Origin: Gliomastix tumulicola | Taxonomy: Eukaryota; Ascomycota; Sordariomycetes; Hypocreales; Bionectriaceae | DNA length: 64,000 nt | Assembly: GCA_001599755.1 (NCBI GenBank) | Contig: BCHX01000005.1 | Location: 1,000,800-1,064,799 of the forward strand | Reading direction: 5' to 3' | Part shown: positions 20,520-31,072 of the stretch, in pieces | How positions within the stretch are numbered: the stretch's first letter is position 1 | How the letters are laid out: each line of letters opens with the position of its first letter | Program-made: the position numbers and the translations under genes | Notes under the pieces: model-generated | The model's input: only the letters and a program-made list of their open reading frames with translations | Told to the model about the DNA's origin: nothing | The model's database searches: none

Positions 20520-22695
20520 ATGAAGCTTCATGTTTTCCCGCTTCTTGCGGTGCTCGGCGCCATGCTGGGCATGGCCGCAAACCCTGCTCCCTCTCACTAT
20601 GAGCCCCTGGATGGTACGTTACCTCAACCGCAGACTTGTCTTGATCGTGATGGGTTGCTGACACAACCAGGCTGTGCGTATGACTGTGCTGCTCGGCTCA
20701 CTGGAGATGACCATGACGGCTGGGCGAGCCTTTGTTCTGGCAGCACCACGCAGACGGTATGTTCCTCTCTTTCTCTCTTTCTCTCTTCCTCTCTTCCTCT
20801 CTTCCTCTCTTCCTCTCTTCCTCTCTTCCTCTCTTCCTCTCTTCCCCATTTTCCCTCTTCCTCTTTTTCTCTCTCCCCAGTCATGTTTTCCTCCTCTCCC
20901 CTACTGGCACATCTTCTCCCTCTGTTCCCATTCGATGTGCAGGATCTTCCTCTGACAACTGCTGTTCCAGACCTTTCTTCAATGCTTGTCCACCACCTGC
21001 CACAGCGGCTATGGCTCTGCTCTCGTCTCATATCTCACCGGCTGCTTGGACCTTGGTGCCACCCTGCCCACTGTCTATCCTGTCAACTTTCAGCATCACA
21101 GCTTGGTTCAACGTCAGTTCGTTCCCACGGGTCTAGGCCCTGTTCTTGAGGGAGACTCTGTCAACGGCACTCAACAAGACTTCACCTTCACCGTTGAATG
21201 CAACGCTGGGTCTGATGGTGTTCTCACGCTATCTCTTCCTGACCCGACTCCAGTCACTGACTCACCTTGTCCTCATTCCGATGGCGACTCTCGACAAGGT
21301 CCATCGGGGTCTGAGGACAACCTGTCTTCACTGCCTGCTGGTGACGCTGTTCCCTCGACCACATCAATTGTCTCGCCTGCTACCGGCTCTGCTGTCCCTT
21401 GCAACTCTGTTCCGACTCAAACGGGTGATCCCACAAGTCAAGACTCTGTCCCCGACTCGGCAAGTGATGCACCTGCACCCACCTCATCAGCTGACCTGGC
21501 CTCAACATCGACAATCAGCGAATGGGACTACAAAGCTACCACAGCTGAACCGACATCCGATGTTGCAGCAATTTCCACATCGCCTGTCTCCGACAACGGC
21601 TCTGAACCCAGCACCTCTGGTTCTTCTCCAACCACTGACTTTGGCGATGCCCAAGCCAGTGAGGCAGCAACCACGGATGGTGGCAGTGGCTCTGACACCT
21701 CTCTGACCTCGGTCATCCCCGAGCCTTCCGCCACCCTTGATGGTGACAGATCCTCACAGCCCAGCTCGACTTTCGTTGAGTCTTCTCCCTCAGAGACTGG
21801 GGCTGTTCCTCCCGCTCGCATTTCGGCTGACTCGGACGCGGGCACATCGACAAACATTGTCCCTCCTGAATCCTCCGCTGCCACGACTTCACAGCCGACT
21901 TCGACCTTTGTCGAGTCCTCCCAATCAGATTCTGGGGCTGTCTCACCTGCTGATGTTTCCGCAGAGCCCACTGAGGGCAGTGAGACTGTTCTCAATCCTA
22001 CCTCACAACCAACCTCAACCTTCCTCGAGTCCTTTCCACCTGAGACATCTGCAGCTGACGCCGACGGGGCATCGCCCTCCGATGTCACACTCTGGCCAAA
22101 CCCCCCCGGCTCGCAGATCACATCAGAAGCTCTCTCGACACTGGTTGACAGCACCATTGACCAAACCATCATGACAGCAACGACCATCACTTTCATCAAA
22201 GCGGAGCCTCCCAGTGGCTAGGTGCCATACTCCCTGACCGCCGCGACTTCAACAGTCGACGTGCCTCAGGAGGAGACGCTGTGGCCCGTCCCAACCCCAA
22301 CGACAACCATCTACATTGACGACGAGCCCGGTCGGATTGAAGGCGTGGTCATTGTCACTGTCTTTGGAACAGATGAGCGCGAGTCACAGACAGCTGTTCT
22401 CACAGCTTCCGACATGGATGCCGCTATCTCAGCCATTCCCTCCTGGGTCACTTTCCCAGATGCCGCGCAGGCGATGAAAAGGGACACCAATACTGACATG
22501 GCGTGTGTTGCCCCAGAAGAAACAAAGGGAAGCTTCTTGAAGTCGACTCATAACTCGGACTCAGAATCTGATTCTGACTCTGAGAAGGTCGACGTCATTC
22601 CGGCGACAGGGGCCTCGGCCCCCTGGGTCATCACCCTCGGGTTGTTGCTTGCCAACTACCTATTGGCCATTGTCGTGGCAGAGGTGCTTGCTTGA
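20520..22695 (+). CDS. Ser/Thr-rich secreted or GPI-type surface protein split by an in-frame TAG
   Basis: Exons 20520-20613, 20671-20756 and from 20971 on. The N terminus is a clear signal peptide (MKLHVFPLLAVLGAMLGMAA). A Cys-containing module follows: GCAYDC, WASLC, then across the second intron TFLQCLSTTC and YLTGCLDLG, CFEM-like in spacing but not a confident CFEM. Then a domain with VNGTQQDFTFTVEC, followed by a long Ser/Thr/Pro-rich stalk with repeated STFVESS-type segments. The frame stops at TAG 22219-22221 (476 residues), but the same frame stays open for 157 more codons and ends in a Ser/Asp-rich stretch and a hydrophobic tail WVITLGLLLANYLLAIVVAE typical of a GPI-signal or membrane anchor. 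Either the TAG is a recent nonsense mutation or error, or it is read through or spliced out (a 3n intron ending at this TAG is conceivable). Function unknown; cell wall or surface location inferred. Confidence 0.75.
20766..20865. repeat. (CTCTTC)n pyrimidine microsatellite in intron 2
   Basis: Ten or more CTCTTC units in the 214-base intron (20757-20970) of the surface-protein gene; the acceptor at 20970 follows GCTGTTCCAG. Confidence 0.7.
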
Positions 22696-23313
22696 ACAAG
22701 CACTACGATAGTTCATGTTTGTTTTCTTATCTGGAGGTGTTCTTCATTTACTACTGCCAGAGGACTGTGACTCCGAGGAGCACGCATGGATCTAGGTTTA
22801 GACTTGTAGTTTAACATGCCAATTCAAGTATTCAGCCAACAACTCGTCTCCCGTCTCGTGAATGTTCCTTGCCGAACTCATGGCCATAGATGCTGTCTTG
22901 TCGAGTTGTGGGAGCTCAAGTTGGAGCTGTCAGTGGCTGGGAACAATTGAAGAGACTGAAGACTGAAGCCAACCACGAATGGGCATTTTAGCGCCCCTCC
23001 CCCACAACCGCGAACCCACAGCGGGCCTAGAATTCAGGGACTTGGCTAGCAGTTGACAGAAAGACTCAGACGCACAAAGTACAGATAGAGTGCTACTAGG
23101 CCACTTGCCTATAAAGTTTGGGCCAGATACTCGTTATCTATGCAGATCTCTCCACCTTTTATGTCCTCCGTACCGCAACCAAGAAGAGAAAAAAAAAAAG
23201 TTCAGAGAGATAGAGAGAGGGAACCCGCGAAGAAAAAACAACTTCGCAAAACAAACCCAGTCACCGTCTCTTCGTTCCCCTGCACCTCTTCAACCCGCAA
23301 TTGAAAAGGCGCA
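22696..23313. other. intergenic, promoter side of the Nop6-like gene
   Basis: No gene seen. An A-run and GA-rich leader precede the start at 23314. Confidence 0.5.
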
Positions 23314-24370
23314 ATGAAAAGCAAACGTGCCCAGGAGGCCGAGGCCAACGAGACGCCCGTCAATGGCGTAACCACCGACGCACCGGCAAAGAAGCGCAAG
23401 AGAAGCGACGACGACGGCGGCAAGACGGCGAAGAAGACCAAGAAAGATAAGAAGTCGAAGAAGAAGGGCGCTGCCGATGCCGACGACGATGCAGAGAAGC
23501 CCAAGAAGCAGAAGCGCGAGGACAAGTACAAGCGGGAGAAGGAGAGCCGACGAGAGCGCAAGGAGCGGAAGAAGGATCTGCTGAATCTGCCCGGCGACGC
23601 GGAGGAAGCTGAGGGTGCCAATGCCGAGGAGGCTAAGGCAGAGAAGCCCGAGGCTGTGAACGGCGAGAAGAAGGACAAGAAGGACAAGAAGAGCAAGAAG
23701 GAGAAGAAGCAGAAGCAGGCCAAGGAGGAGGACGCGGACGCGGCCGCGGCCGACGATAGCAAGACCACTGAGCAGCAGCAGCAGCCCGAGACCAACGGAT
23801 CCGATGCCATCGACCTCGACGCCGACGCCGCCGAAAAGCAGGACCGCCACATCGTCTTCGTCGGCAACCTTCCCTACACCGCCACGGCGGCGAGCATATC
23901 CGCGCACTTCGCCTCGCTCTCGCCGATCGCGGTCCGCTGCCTCAAGAACAAGGGCGACGACAAGCCGTGCCGGGGCATCGCGTTTGTCGAGTTCGGCAAG
24001 GTGTGGCATATGCGGACCTGCCTGGACAAGTTCCACCACTCCATGTTCAACGACGGTGTCAGTCCCGCGCGCAAGATCAATGTTGAGTTGACGTGAGTAC
24101 CCCTTGCCCCCTTCTGTTCGTGCCGCTTGGTTTGGCTCTGTATGTACTGATTATTTATTTCGAACGAACAGCGCGGGCGGTGGCGGCAAGACGCAGCATC
24201 GACAGGACAAGATCCGCGCCAAGAACGAGAAGCTCGAGGAGAACCGCACGAAGCGCATCGACAGAGAGAAGGAGGCCAAGGCCGAAGCCGCTGGCCAGCA
24301 GGCCCAGAGCGGCATGGAGGATAACATCCATCCTAGCCGCCGGGGTAGAGTGCCGGGCATGGCCTACTGA
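23314..24370 (+). CDS. nop6: Nop6-like nucleolar RRM protein
   Basis: Exons 23314-24092 and 24172-24370 (intron 79 bases) give 325 residues. The first ~165 residues are extremely Lys/Glu/Asp-rich with several bipartite nuclear signals (AKKRKR, KKDKKSKKE). One RRM follows: RNP2 HIVFVGNLPY near residue 184 and RNP1-like CRGIAFVEF near 222. The tail is basic and coiled-coil-like and ends DNIHPSRRGRVPGMAY. This architecture is that of Nop6 and fungal relatives, which bind the 5' external transcribed spacer of pre-rRNA early in 40S assembly. It is longer than yeast Nop6 (about 225) because of the charged N-terminal region. Confidence 0.85.
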
Positions 24371-26180
24371 TGGATGGAATCGAGACGTGTGTTGGAAGCG
24401 GCTGTCTTGCCGATCTCCGACATGACTATCCTCTTAAGAGTTCGTCTCAAGACCAGACCAGACCAGACTTGAGGGGTGCCGTCTGGCAGCTTGGAAGATT
24501 TGCCCCTCCAACTTGATGTATATCACGGCCCTTGCGATCTTGGCCTGCCGTTGTCAGTCACTATTGTGCGGAGTCTTCTCGATCTCATATCACAGCTGTC
24601 CCTGATTTATCATCCTAAGGCCTAAAGAGGGTCTCGTTACGGCGTTACGAGGGAACTGAAAAAATGGGTGTTTGCTTGTTACGTGCACATGGATGCTTAC
24701 TATAGAGAGATGATACCCCCCCAAGATGAATTGGAAGGATGTTGAACCTCAGTGCAAAACAGATCTCATGTTCTGAGGTGGTTACGTGACTACCCTAAGC
24801 TCGCGATGTGCATCAAGATGGATCAACGGGTACGGGACGACTAATCTGAATCGCCTGGCAGAAATGTTATCTGAACTCTGCGGCTCCTCGTTGGTTTCTC
24901 ATGCGAGCTATATCCAGCCAGCTGCAGCGCTCGGCCAAGACGCTTCGTGCTCTGCGAGACAAAGGGACAGGGTCTCACCCAAGCGGGGAGCATCGGGGAC
25001 AGTGTCTCTTGGTACGGCTTATTAGAGCTCCCTCTCGTTGCGTCATTACTACTAGTACTGATAAGAAGTTACCGTAGGACTGTCCCTCATGTTTGAGATT
25101 TCCTCTGACGGTCCATGGATAATACGAGATGTATCATCCCTGACTCTGCATCTGCCGTATAACTAGGCGTCTCAGGGCCAGCCACTCAACGCCAGATTCC
25201 CATTGGCCTGACCCCTCGAGGCGTGTCTGTCCAGTGAGCACGCTCTAAAACAGTGGTGCGGAACTCCAAGACCGGTTCTGAAGCATTTGGCCATGCCATT
25301 GGCTGGACTCCACCTCAGGTACCACGCTATTTGGCCGGCCAGCGACTATGCTGTGCCGAATGGGGAGCTTGGAAGTATCTAGCGTCACTAGGACGCGTAC
25401 CTTCCAGGTAAAGTGCGCCGAGATGACCGCACTGACGGTACGAGAGGAGTACCTTCCCAAGTGCACGGGCTACCAGCTATCCTCTCAGCCCTTGGATCAC
25501 CCCTTGCCTCGCCTTATCACCTGTGCCTTCTGTCCTTCCAAGCTTGCCCTGGATCTAGTAGGTATCCGTGAGGAAGAGTGACCCTGAAGCGAGTTGAGCT
25601 CAATGTGCCTTCCGTTGCCGCTTCCAGTTGGGGCTCTTGCATTGACTCCCGCGGCAACCGCCAACACTCAGCCAGCATCTTCAACTCCCGATTCTTTGTG
25701 AGCAATTACCATTCGTCTTTCTCTTCTTCTCCATCACCCAGACATACAGATCATCACCGCCGAGTTGGGAGCCTTGGCTCTGTGTTCTCGCTTTCTCGCC
25801 CCAAAACTCGTCCCCTCCTGGACCTTTTTTTTTTGCCGCTGGTTTCTGCCCGCTCTAAGACCATCACCCCTGCTGTCTGCTGTTCCGCCTACCGCCATCT
25901 TTCCATCCTCTACGGCCTTTCGTAGGACTCCACCGCTTTCGTACCACCCACAACGACCAACCTTCTTTCCACCGCCGCCCGGGGAATCTCAAGATCATCA
26001 TCCATTGCGAAGCCAACACTCCGAGCCGCACGCATCTCGATCTGCTTCCCGATCCTGCTATCGCTGTTGCATTTCCCCTCCGACGGCACATCCCGGTGCC
26101 TTTTTCCGCGCCTTTGAAGGCCCGTCTCGTCTCGATTGCAATACGCTCTCCGTCCCGAAGTCGAGTCCCGAGCTGCAACA
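24371..26180. other. intergenic and 5' leader of the Rac gene
   Basis: No gene supported in 24371-25600. From about 25700 the strand becomes strongly pyrimidine-rich (CTTTCTC, TCCCC), as in long 5' leaders of fungal housekeeping genes. Short open frames here are not protein-like. Confidence 0.5.
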
Positions 26181-27143
26181 ATGGCCCAGCCTGGTGTTCA
26201 GTCCCTGAAGGTACGACGCGTCGCGCCTCGGCACACGGACGCGAGCATTGCCGTGCTCTGGAAGTTCTTTAGCTAACTGATTATCACAGTGCGTCGTTAC
26301 TGGCGACGGTGCCGTGGGCAAGGTTTGTGCTTCCTCTGTGCTCTTTGCCTCCCGACGAGGAGGGGGGCCCAAGGAAGACGCCGACTAATCTCGATCATCG
26401 CGTTTAGACATGCCTCCTCATCTCATACACGACCAATGCCTTCCCCGGCGAATACATCCCGACTGTGTGCGTACACCATTCGTCTGGAGCTCGGGGCGAT
26501 TGAGACGTGAGACCGCTGACCGCTTCTCAGCTTTGATAACTACTCAGCCAGCGTTATGGTCGACGGCAAGCCTATCAGCCTTGGTCTTTGGGATACCGCT
26601 GGTCAGGAGGATTACGACCGACTGCGCCCGCTCTCCTACCCGCAGACGGACGTCTTCCTCATCTGCTTCTCCATCGTCAGCCCACCTTCCTTCGATAACG
26701 TCAAGGCTAAGGTACGTGTGCACTCCTTTCGCTCAACCGAGCACTATGCTAATTGAGATGGGAAATCTAGTGGTACCCCGAGATCGATCACCACGCTCCG
26801 AATATCCCCATCATCCTGGTCGGCACCAAGCTCGATCTCCGCGAGGATCCTCCGACCCTCGAATCCCTGCGCCAGAAGCGCATGGAGCCTGTGTCTTACG
26901 AGCAAGCCCTCGCCTGTGCAAAGGAGATTAGGGCCTACAAGTACCTCGAGTGCTCTGCTCTAACGCAGCGAAACCTCAAGAGCGTCTTTGACGAGGCCAT
27001 TCGGTATGCCCAATTCTTTTGTGTTATTCACATCACAATCGGCCGTGTGCTAACCCTGACCCTCCTCCTCCTCCTCTAGGGCTGTCCTGAACCCCCGACC
27101 CCAGGCCTCAAACAAGAAGCGAACCAAGTGCAGCATCCTGTAA
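26181..27143 (+). CDS. rac1: Rac-type Rho GTPase
   Basis: Six exons (26181-26210, 26290-26322, 26408-26466, 26531-26711, 26771-27003, 27080-27143) give 199 residues. P-loop GDGAVGKT, switch I YIPTVFDNYSA, switch II LWDTAGQEDYDRLRPLSYPQ, base-recognition GTKLDL and CSALTQ are all present. The C terminus is KKRTKCSIL: a polybasic stretch plus a CaaX box ending in Leu, so geranylgeranylation and plasma-membrane attachment are expected. Sequence is near-identical in type to fungal Rac1/RacA, which organise actin polarity, hyphal branching and NADPH oxidase activation. The very short first two exons (30 and 33 bases) are easily missed. Confidence 0.96.
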
Positions 27144-28713
27144 CTTGGCCTATACAGCAACGAAACCCCGGCTTCAAAATCGCAGCAACGACTTGATATC
27201 CTAGACTCGAAGCCGAATAATATCTCATATAGGGCCAATTTTTCTGATCCTTTCACGACTGTCATGGCAGCAAACTACACGAAGTTTACAGAGTCCACTA
27301 TACTATACTATACTATAGCAAGCATCGGAGGGGGGGGTTACATTCAGCCTCGGCAGGGGGATTTTTCCCCGAACACGCAGCAGCTGAAGATCGAATCGAC
27401 GAGGAAGTGGGAGTGCTGCAGAGGCCACGCCTGCTAAACGGCCTTGCAATCTTGCGAGTCCAGAGGATGGACTCGATTGTCACCTCGGCTCTTCACTTCT
27501 GCGAGGCTTGAGTCTCTCGGCACAAATCCGTGGAACCTGCGTTTTCGCCCTCTTTGATCACTGCCATCTTTAGTTGTGCGCTTCGGGGCTTTCTTGAGTG
27601 CAATGTTTGGCATGGAAGGATGGAATTCGACTGGCTCATCCCCCTCTCGTCGGCGTCTGGCAGATATGGATCTTTTCATCCTGTTATATGTGTTTTCCCT
27701 CTTCTCGATTTTTTATCTGGCTCTACAATTTTAGCTGCTGATGTTATCATTTTTCTCATTTTTATACTGCCTCTGCCCTCGCCGGCCCTTCTAGGCAAAA
27801 GGATATTATCCGATTCTGCTGTAGATAAGGACTACGAGGAACCTCTATTTATAAAAAAGGGCAAACTGTTGTTGTAGCATGATACCTGCGTCTTTGATTG
27901 GTGCCCCGGTGAATCGGGCATGCGTGCATGATTTGTCTGTCTTAGCAAGGTGGTGGGCGAGTGTGTGGCAAAGAGATGTTGCAGCTAACAACCTCGGCCG
28001 ATACCTTATATGGCAGAGGCTAGGGGGGATAAGCTTGATATAATTACTACTAATAGTAGGGGTTGACGCCCTGCACGCCATCGTCTGGTTCCGTTCCGTT
28101 ATCATTGGGGGGAGGAATTTCGGATCAATGCTCTGGCTGTTCCGACAACGGATCGGCCCAGAGGTTGCCCCAAACCCGTTTTGTCAGCCACCCAGATGAC
28201 GGCTTGCGCTCGGCATGATGACGGGGTATGACGAAGCGGGGCGGCCGAGAGGGAGGGAGGGGGGAGGGGAGCTCCCAGAGCTCGAACTCAGGGTCTCTGG
28301 CCTCGTCTCAAGGTAAGGTAGAGGGAAACTTGGTACTGTAAGTACTTCGAACAGGAGCCAGAGTTCATGGAGAGAATTGTCGGTTTCGCATTGGGAAAGA
28401 TACAAGTAGCAAAGTACCGAAGTTGCGTGGGCAGCACACCCCGAGCGAGACCCTGCAGAAACCAGGCGGGATAGAGGGGCAATAGAGGGGGAGCTGGAAC
28501 TTCAGCAAAGAGCGAGCGCGTTCCCCCCTCGGCGTCCTCCTCATCTCGTAACTCCGCCTTAACAGGTCCATGACACCATCTAAAAACTCTCACTCTCTCC
28601 ACTTCCTCTCGTCTTCCTCTTCTCTTCTCTTCCTCAATCCTCATCCTCCCCTCCCGTGCCAACCACTATCTTTACCGTAACCACCCTCAAGAAACCAACA
28701 AAAAACCGTCAAA
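27144..28713. other. intergenic, rac1 3' flank and SOD1 promoter
   Basis: Contains a short (TATAC)n run near 27298-27316 and a CT-rich leader from about 28585 to 28640 preceding the SOD start. No coding frame is convincing on either strand. Confidence 0.5.
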
Positions 28714-29751
28714 ATGGTCAAGGCTGGTAAGTCAACATACATCCACCCCGCCACCCATTGGAAGAGAGGAGAGAGAAAGAGAGAGAAGAGAGGGGCGCAG
28801 GACACGCTCTTTCTTTATACTTTGCACGCCCTGAGCTGGTTTGAGCGGGTTTCTGCACCGTCACCTCGGTCACCCCCCCTTGCATCTTTGAACGTTTTGG
28901 GGGTGGGCATGATGCAACCTCTTCAGCCCTACGAGGCCATCTTATTCGGCGACTGGCGGGCGGGCATTGCGATCCGGGGGAGATGAGATCTCCAGAGAAC
29001 GAGAACGGGCTCCCTTGCTGACGCGGAACTCTCCCTCCGGACCTCCGGGGAGGGTGTCGTTCTATAGTCGCTGTCCTCCGTGGTGACTCCAAGGTCTCCG
29101 GCACCGTCGTGCTCGAGCAGGAGTCCGAGTCTGCTCCCACCACCATCACCTGGGACATCACCGGCAACGACGCCAACGCCAAGCGCGGCTTCCACATCCA
29201 CACCTTTGGTGACAACACCAACGGCTGCACCTCGGCCGGCCCTCACTGTGAGTTTCCCTCTTCTCCCAGATACTGAGCTCTCCTGTCCCGTTGATAAAGT
29301 GTTCCAGGCTAACCTCTCCTGTGTTCTCCAAGTCAACCCCTACGGCAAGACTCACGGCGCTCCCTCCGACGATGCCCGCCACGTCGGTGACCTCGGCAAC
29401 ATCGAAACTGATTCCCAGGGCAACGCCAAGGGCTCCGTGAGCGACAAGCTCGTCAAGATCATCGGCCCCGAGAGCGTCGTCGGCGTAAGTTTATATATAT
29501 CTACAAGTTTGCTCTTCGATACCGAATCATCCAGGGGGGCTGACATTGGACTTTCTGCAGCGCACCGTCGTCGTGCACGGCGGCACCGACGATCTCGGCA
29601 AGGGAGACAACGAGGAGTCCCTCAAGACTGGCAACGCCGGTCCCCGCCCCGCTTGCGGTATGTATTATGATATTTCTCCTGGAGCTCTGACGAGTCATGA
29701 ACAAGGCACTGACACAAATATTCCGCAGGTGTCATCGGTATCTCCTCTTAA
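28714..29751 (+). CDS. sod1: Cu/Zn superoxide dismutase
   Basis: Five exons (28714-28726, 29068-29247, 29333-29484, 29561-29657, 29729-29751) give 154 residues, the normal size. Copper and zinc ligands are in place: GFHIHTFGD, HGAPSDDARHVGDLGN and TVVVHGGTDDLG; the disulfide Cys pair is in NGCTSAGPHF and PACGVIG. Catalyses dismutation of superoxide to oxygen and hydrogen peroxide in the cytosol and mitochondrial intermembrane space. Exon 1 encodes only MVKA plus one base, and is followed by a long 341-base first intron that could hold regulatory elements. The leader is strongly CT-rich. Confidence 0.97.
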
Positions 29752-31072
29752 GCTTTCCGGCTAGGGAGCTTAGTAGATGGCAGCCAGACAGTGTTAGCTG
29801 TGTGCGTTGGGACGGGCTGTATCAAAATGTGACATTGAGGCTTTGGGAATATCATTACATAGCTGTGCTAGATTGACAATGGAACGTTGATGCAGTCATG
29901 AGATTAGTGGTGCGGTCTTGGTCTATCCTTGTGATGCATGCTTCTGGCCTCTTTCACGATACCTGGACGGCTGCCTTGGATCTGTGCTTGCTGTAATACC
30001 CGGGTATATCATGGTGTCTGCTCTAGGGACTGGTGATGCTTCTCAAGATCTTGTCTTAACTGGGGAGTCGGGTCAGCGAGAGTCAAGTCTTCCATGATCC
30101 TGCTCCTCTTGTATTTGCTTTTCGATTTGCGTCTTGGCGAACTTATTGGAAACCAAAGTGAGCAGCATTGGCACCTATGCGAAGAGTGCTGTTCAGTGAG
30201 TCCAGTTCTATTACAGCGTGGTTCGTGGTTCGCAGTTCGCAGTTCGCTCCCTCAGGCGTGTTGCCGTTACCCCTCTCTGTACCCCTCCTTGATCAGCAAC
30301 TCACCAGTGGCAACAGGCTGGTGGCGTGCTGCCCCGCGTCATATCCTGACTCGGAGTGCTCCAAAGGGACGCCTGGAGCCGCTGGAGGGTCCAGGCTCAG
30401 GCCCTAACTAGCCCCCCAGCCCCCTGAAATGGCGTGTGCAGAACAGCAGGCCAGACCCTGAAACCCCTGGAACTGGCCCTCCGTCCCCACACTTCTGTCC
30501 TTCCCCGAAGCTTCTCGCCGCCAGTGGACACCTTTCAGGTTCCTCACACGAGCACCCCGAGGCAGTCTCCGACAATTTGCTGTTTGTTGTCTTCTCCATC
30601 CCTTCTTCTCTCCTCTCTTGCAACACCACCTACCCACCCTTTCCGACTCTATCGATATTGTGTTATCCTCCTCGTCATCACTACGGAGGATTCGTCTCTT
30701 GAAGGTCTTCAGTATTTGGACCTTCGCCGCCTCTTGTCTGCAGTAAGTCTGAAGCTCCGGAGGAACATCGTCCTTCTAGCCTCCTCTACCTGTGCGACGA
30801 CGCACACTTGCTGCCTGCCGCTTCATTTCTGCCCAAGCCGCCTCAATTCTACTGCACAGTGCAGAGAGCAGCCTGGAGTCTCTGATCTGATGCGTCTCCC
30901 GTCGAATTGACCCCCCTCAAATCCCACCAAGACTCAAGTCGAGCTCTGGTGGCGTTGCTCCACCACCTACCTACCTACACCGTCTCTTTGAGAAACCAGC
31001 TCGCTGACAGAGTGCCTCTCTCCTTAGTCACGAATTCGTCTGGCCCTCTCCCCTCTTGATCGCCTGCCCAAC
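29752..31072. other. intergenic and long 5' leader of the Tudor-SN gene
   Basis: No gene supported. A GTAAGT donor near 30742 and a CTTAG acceptor near 31028 could delimit an intron in the 5' leader, but this is a guess from consensus words only. Confidence 0.4.

Noticed and set aside
28288..28662. Minus-strand frame of 124 codons upstream of SOD1
   Set aside because: Lies across the CT-rich SOD1 leader; Arg/Glu-rich start is the antisense of a pyrimidine tract.
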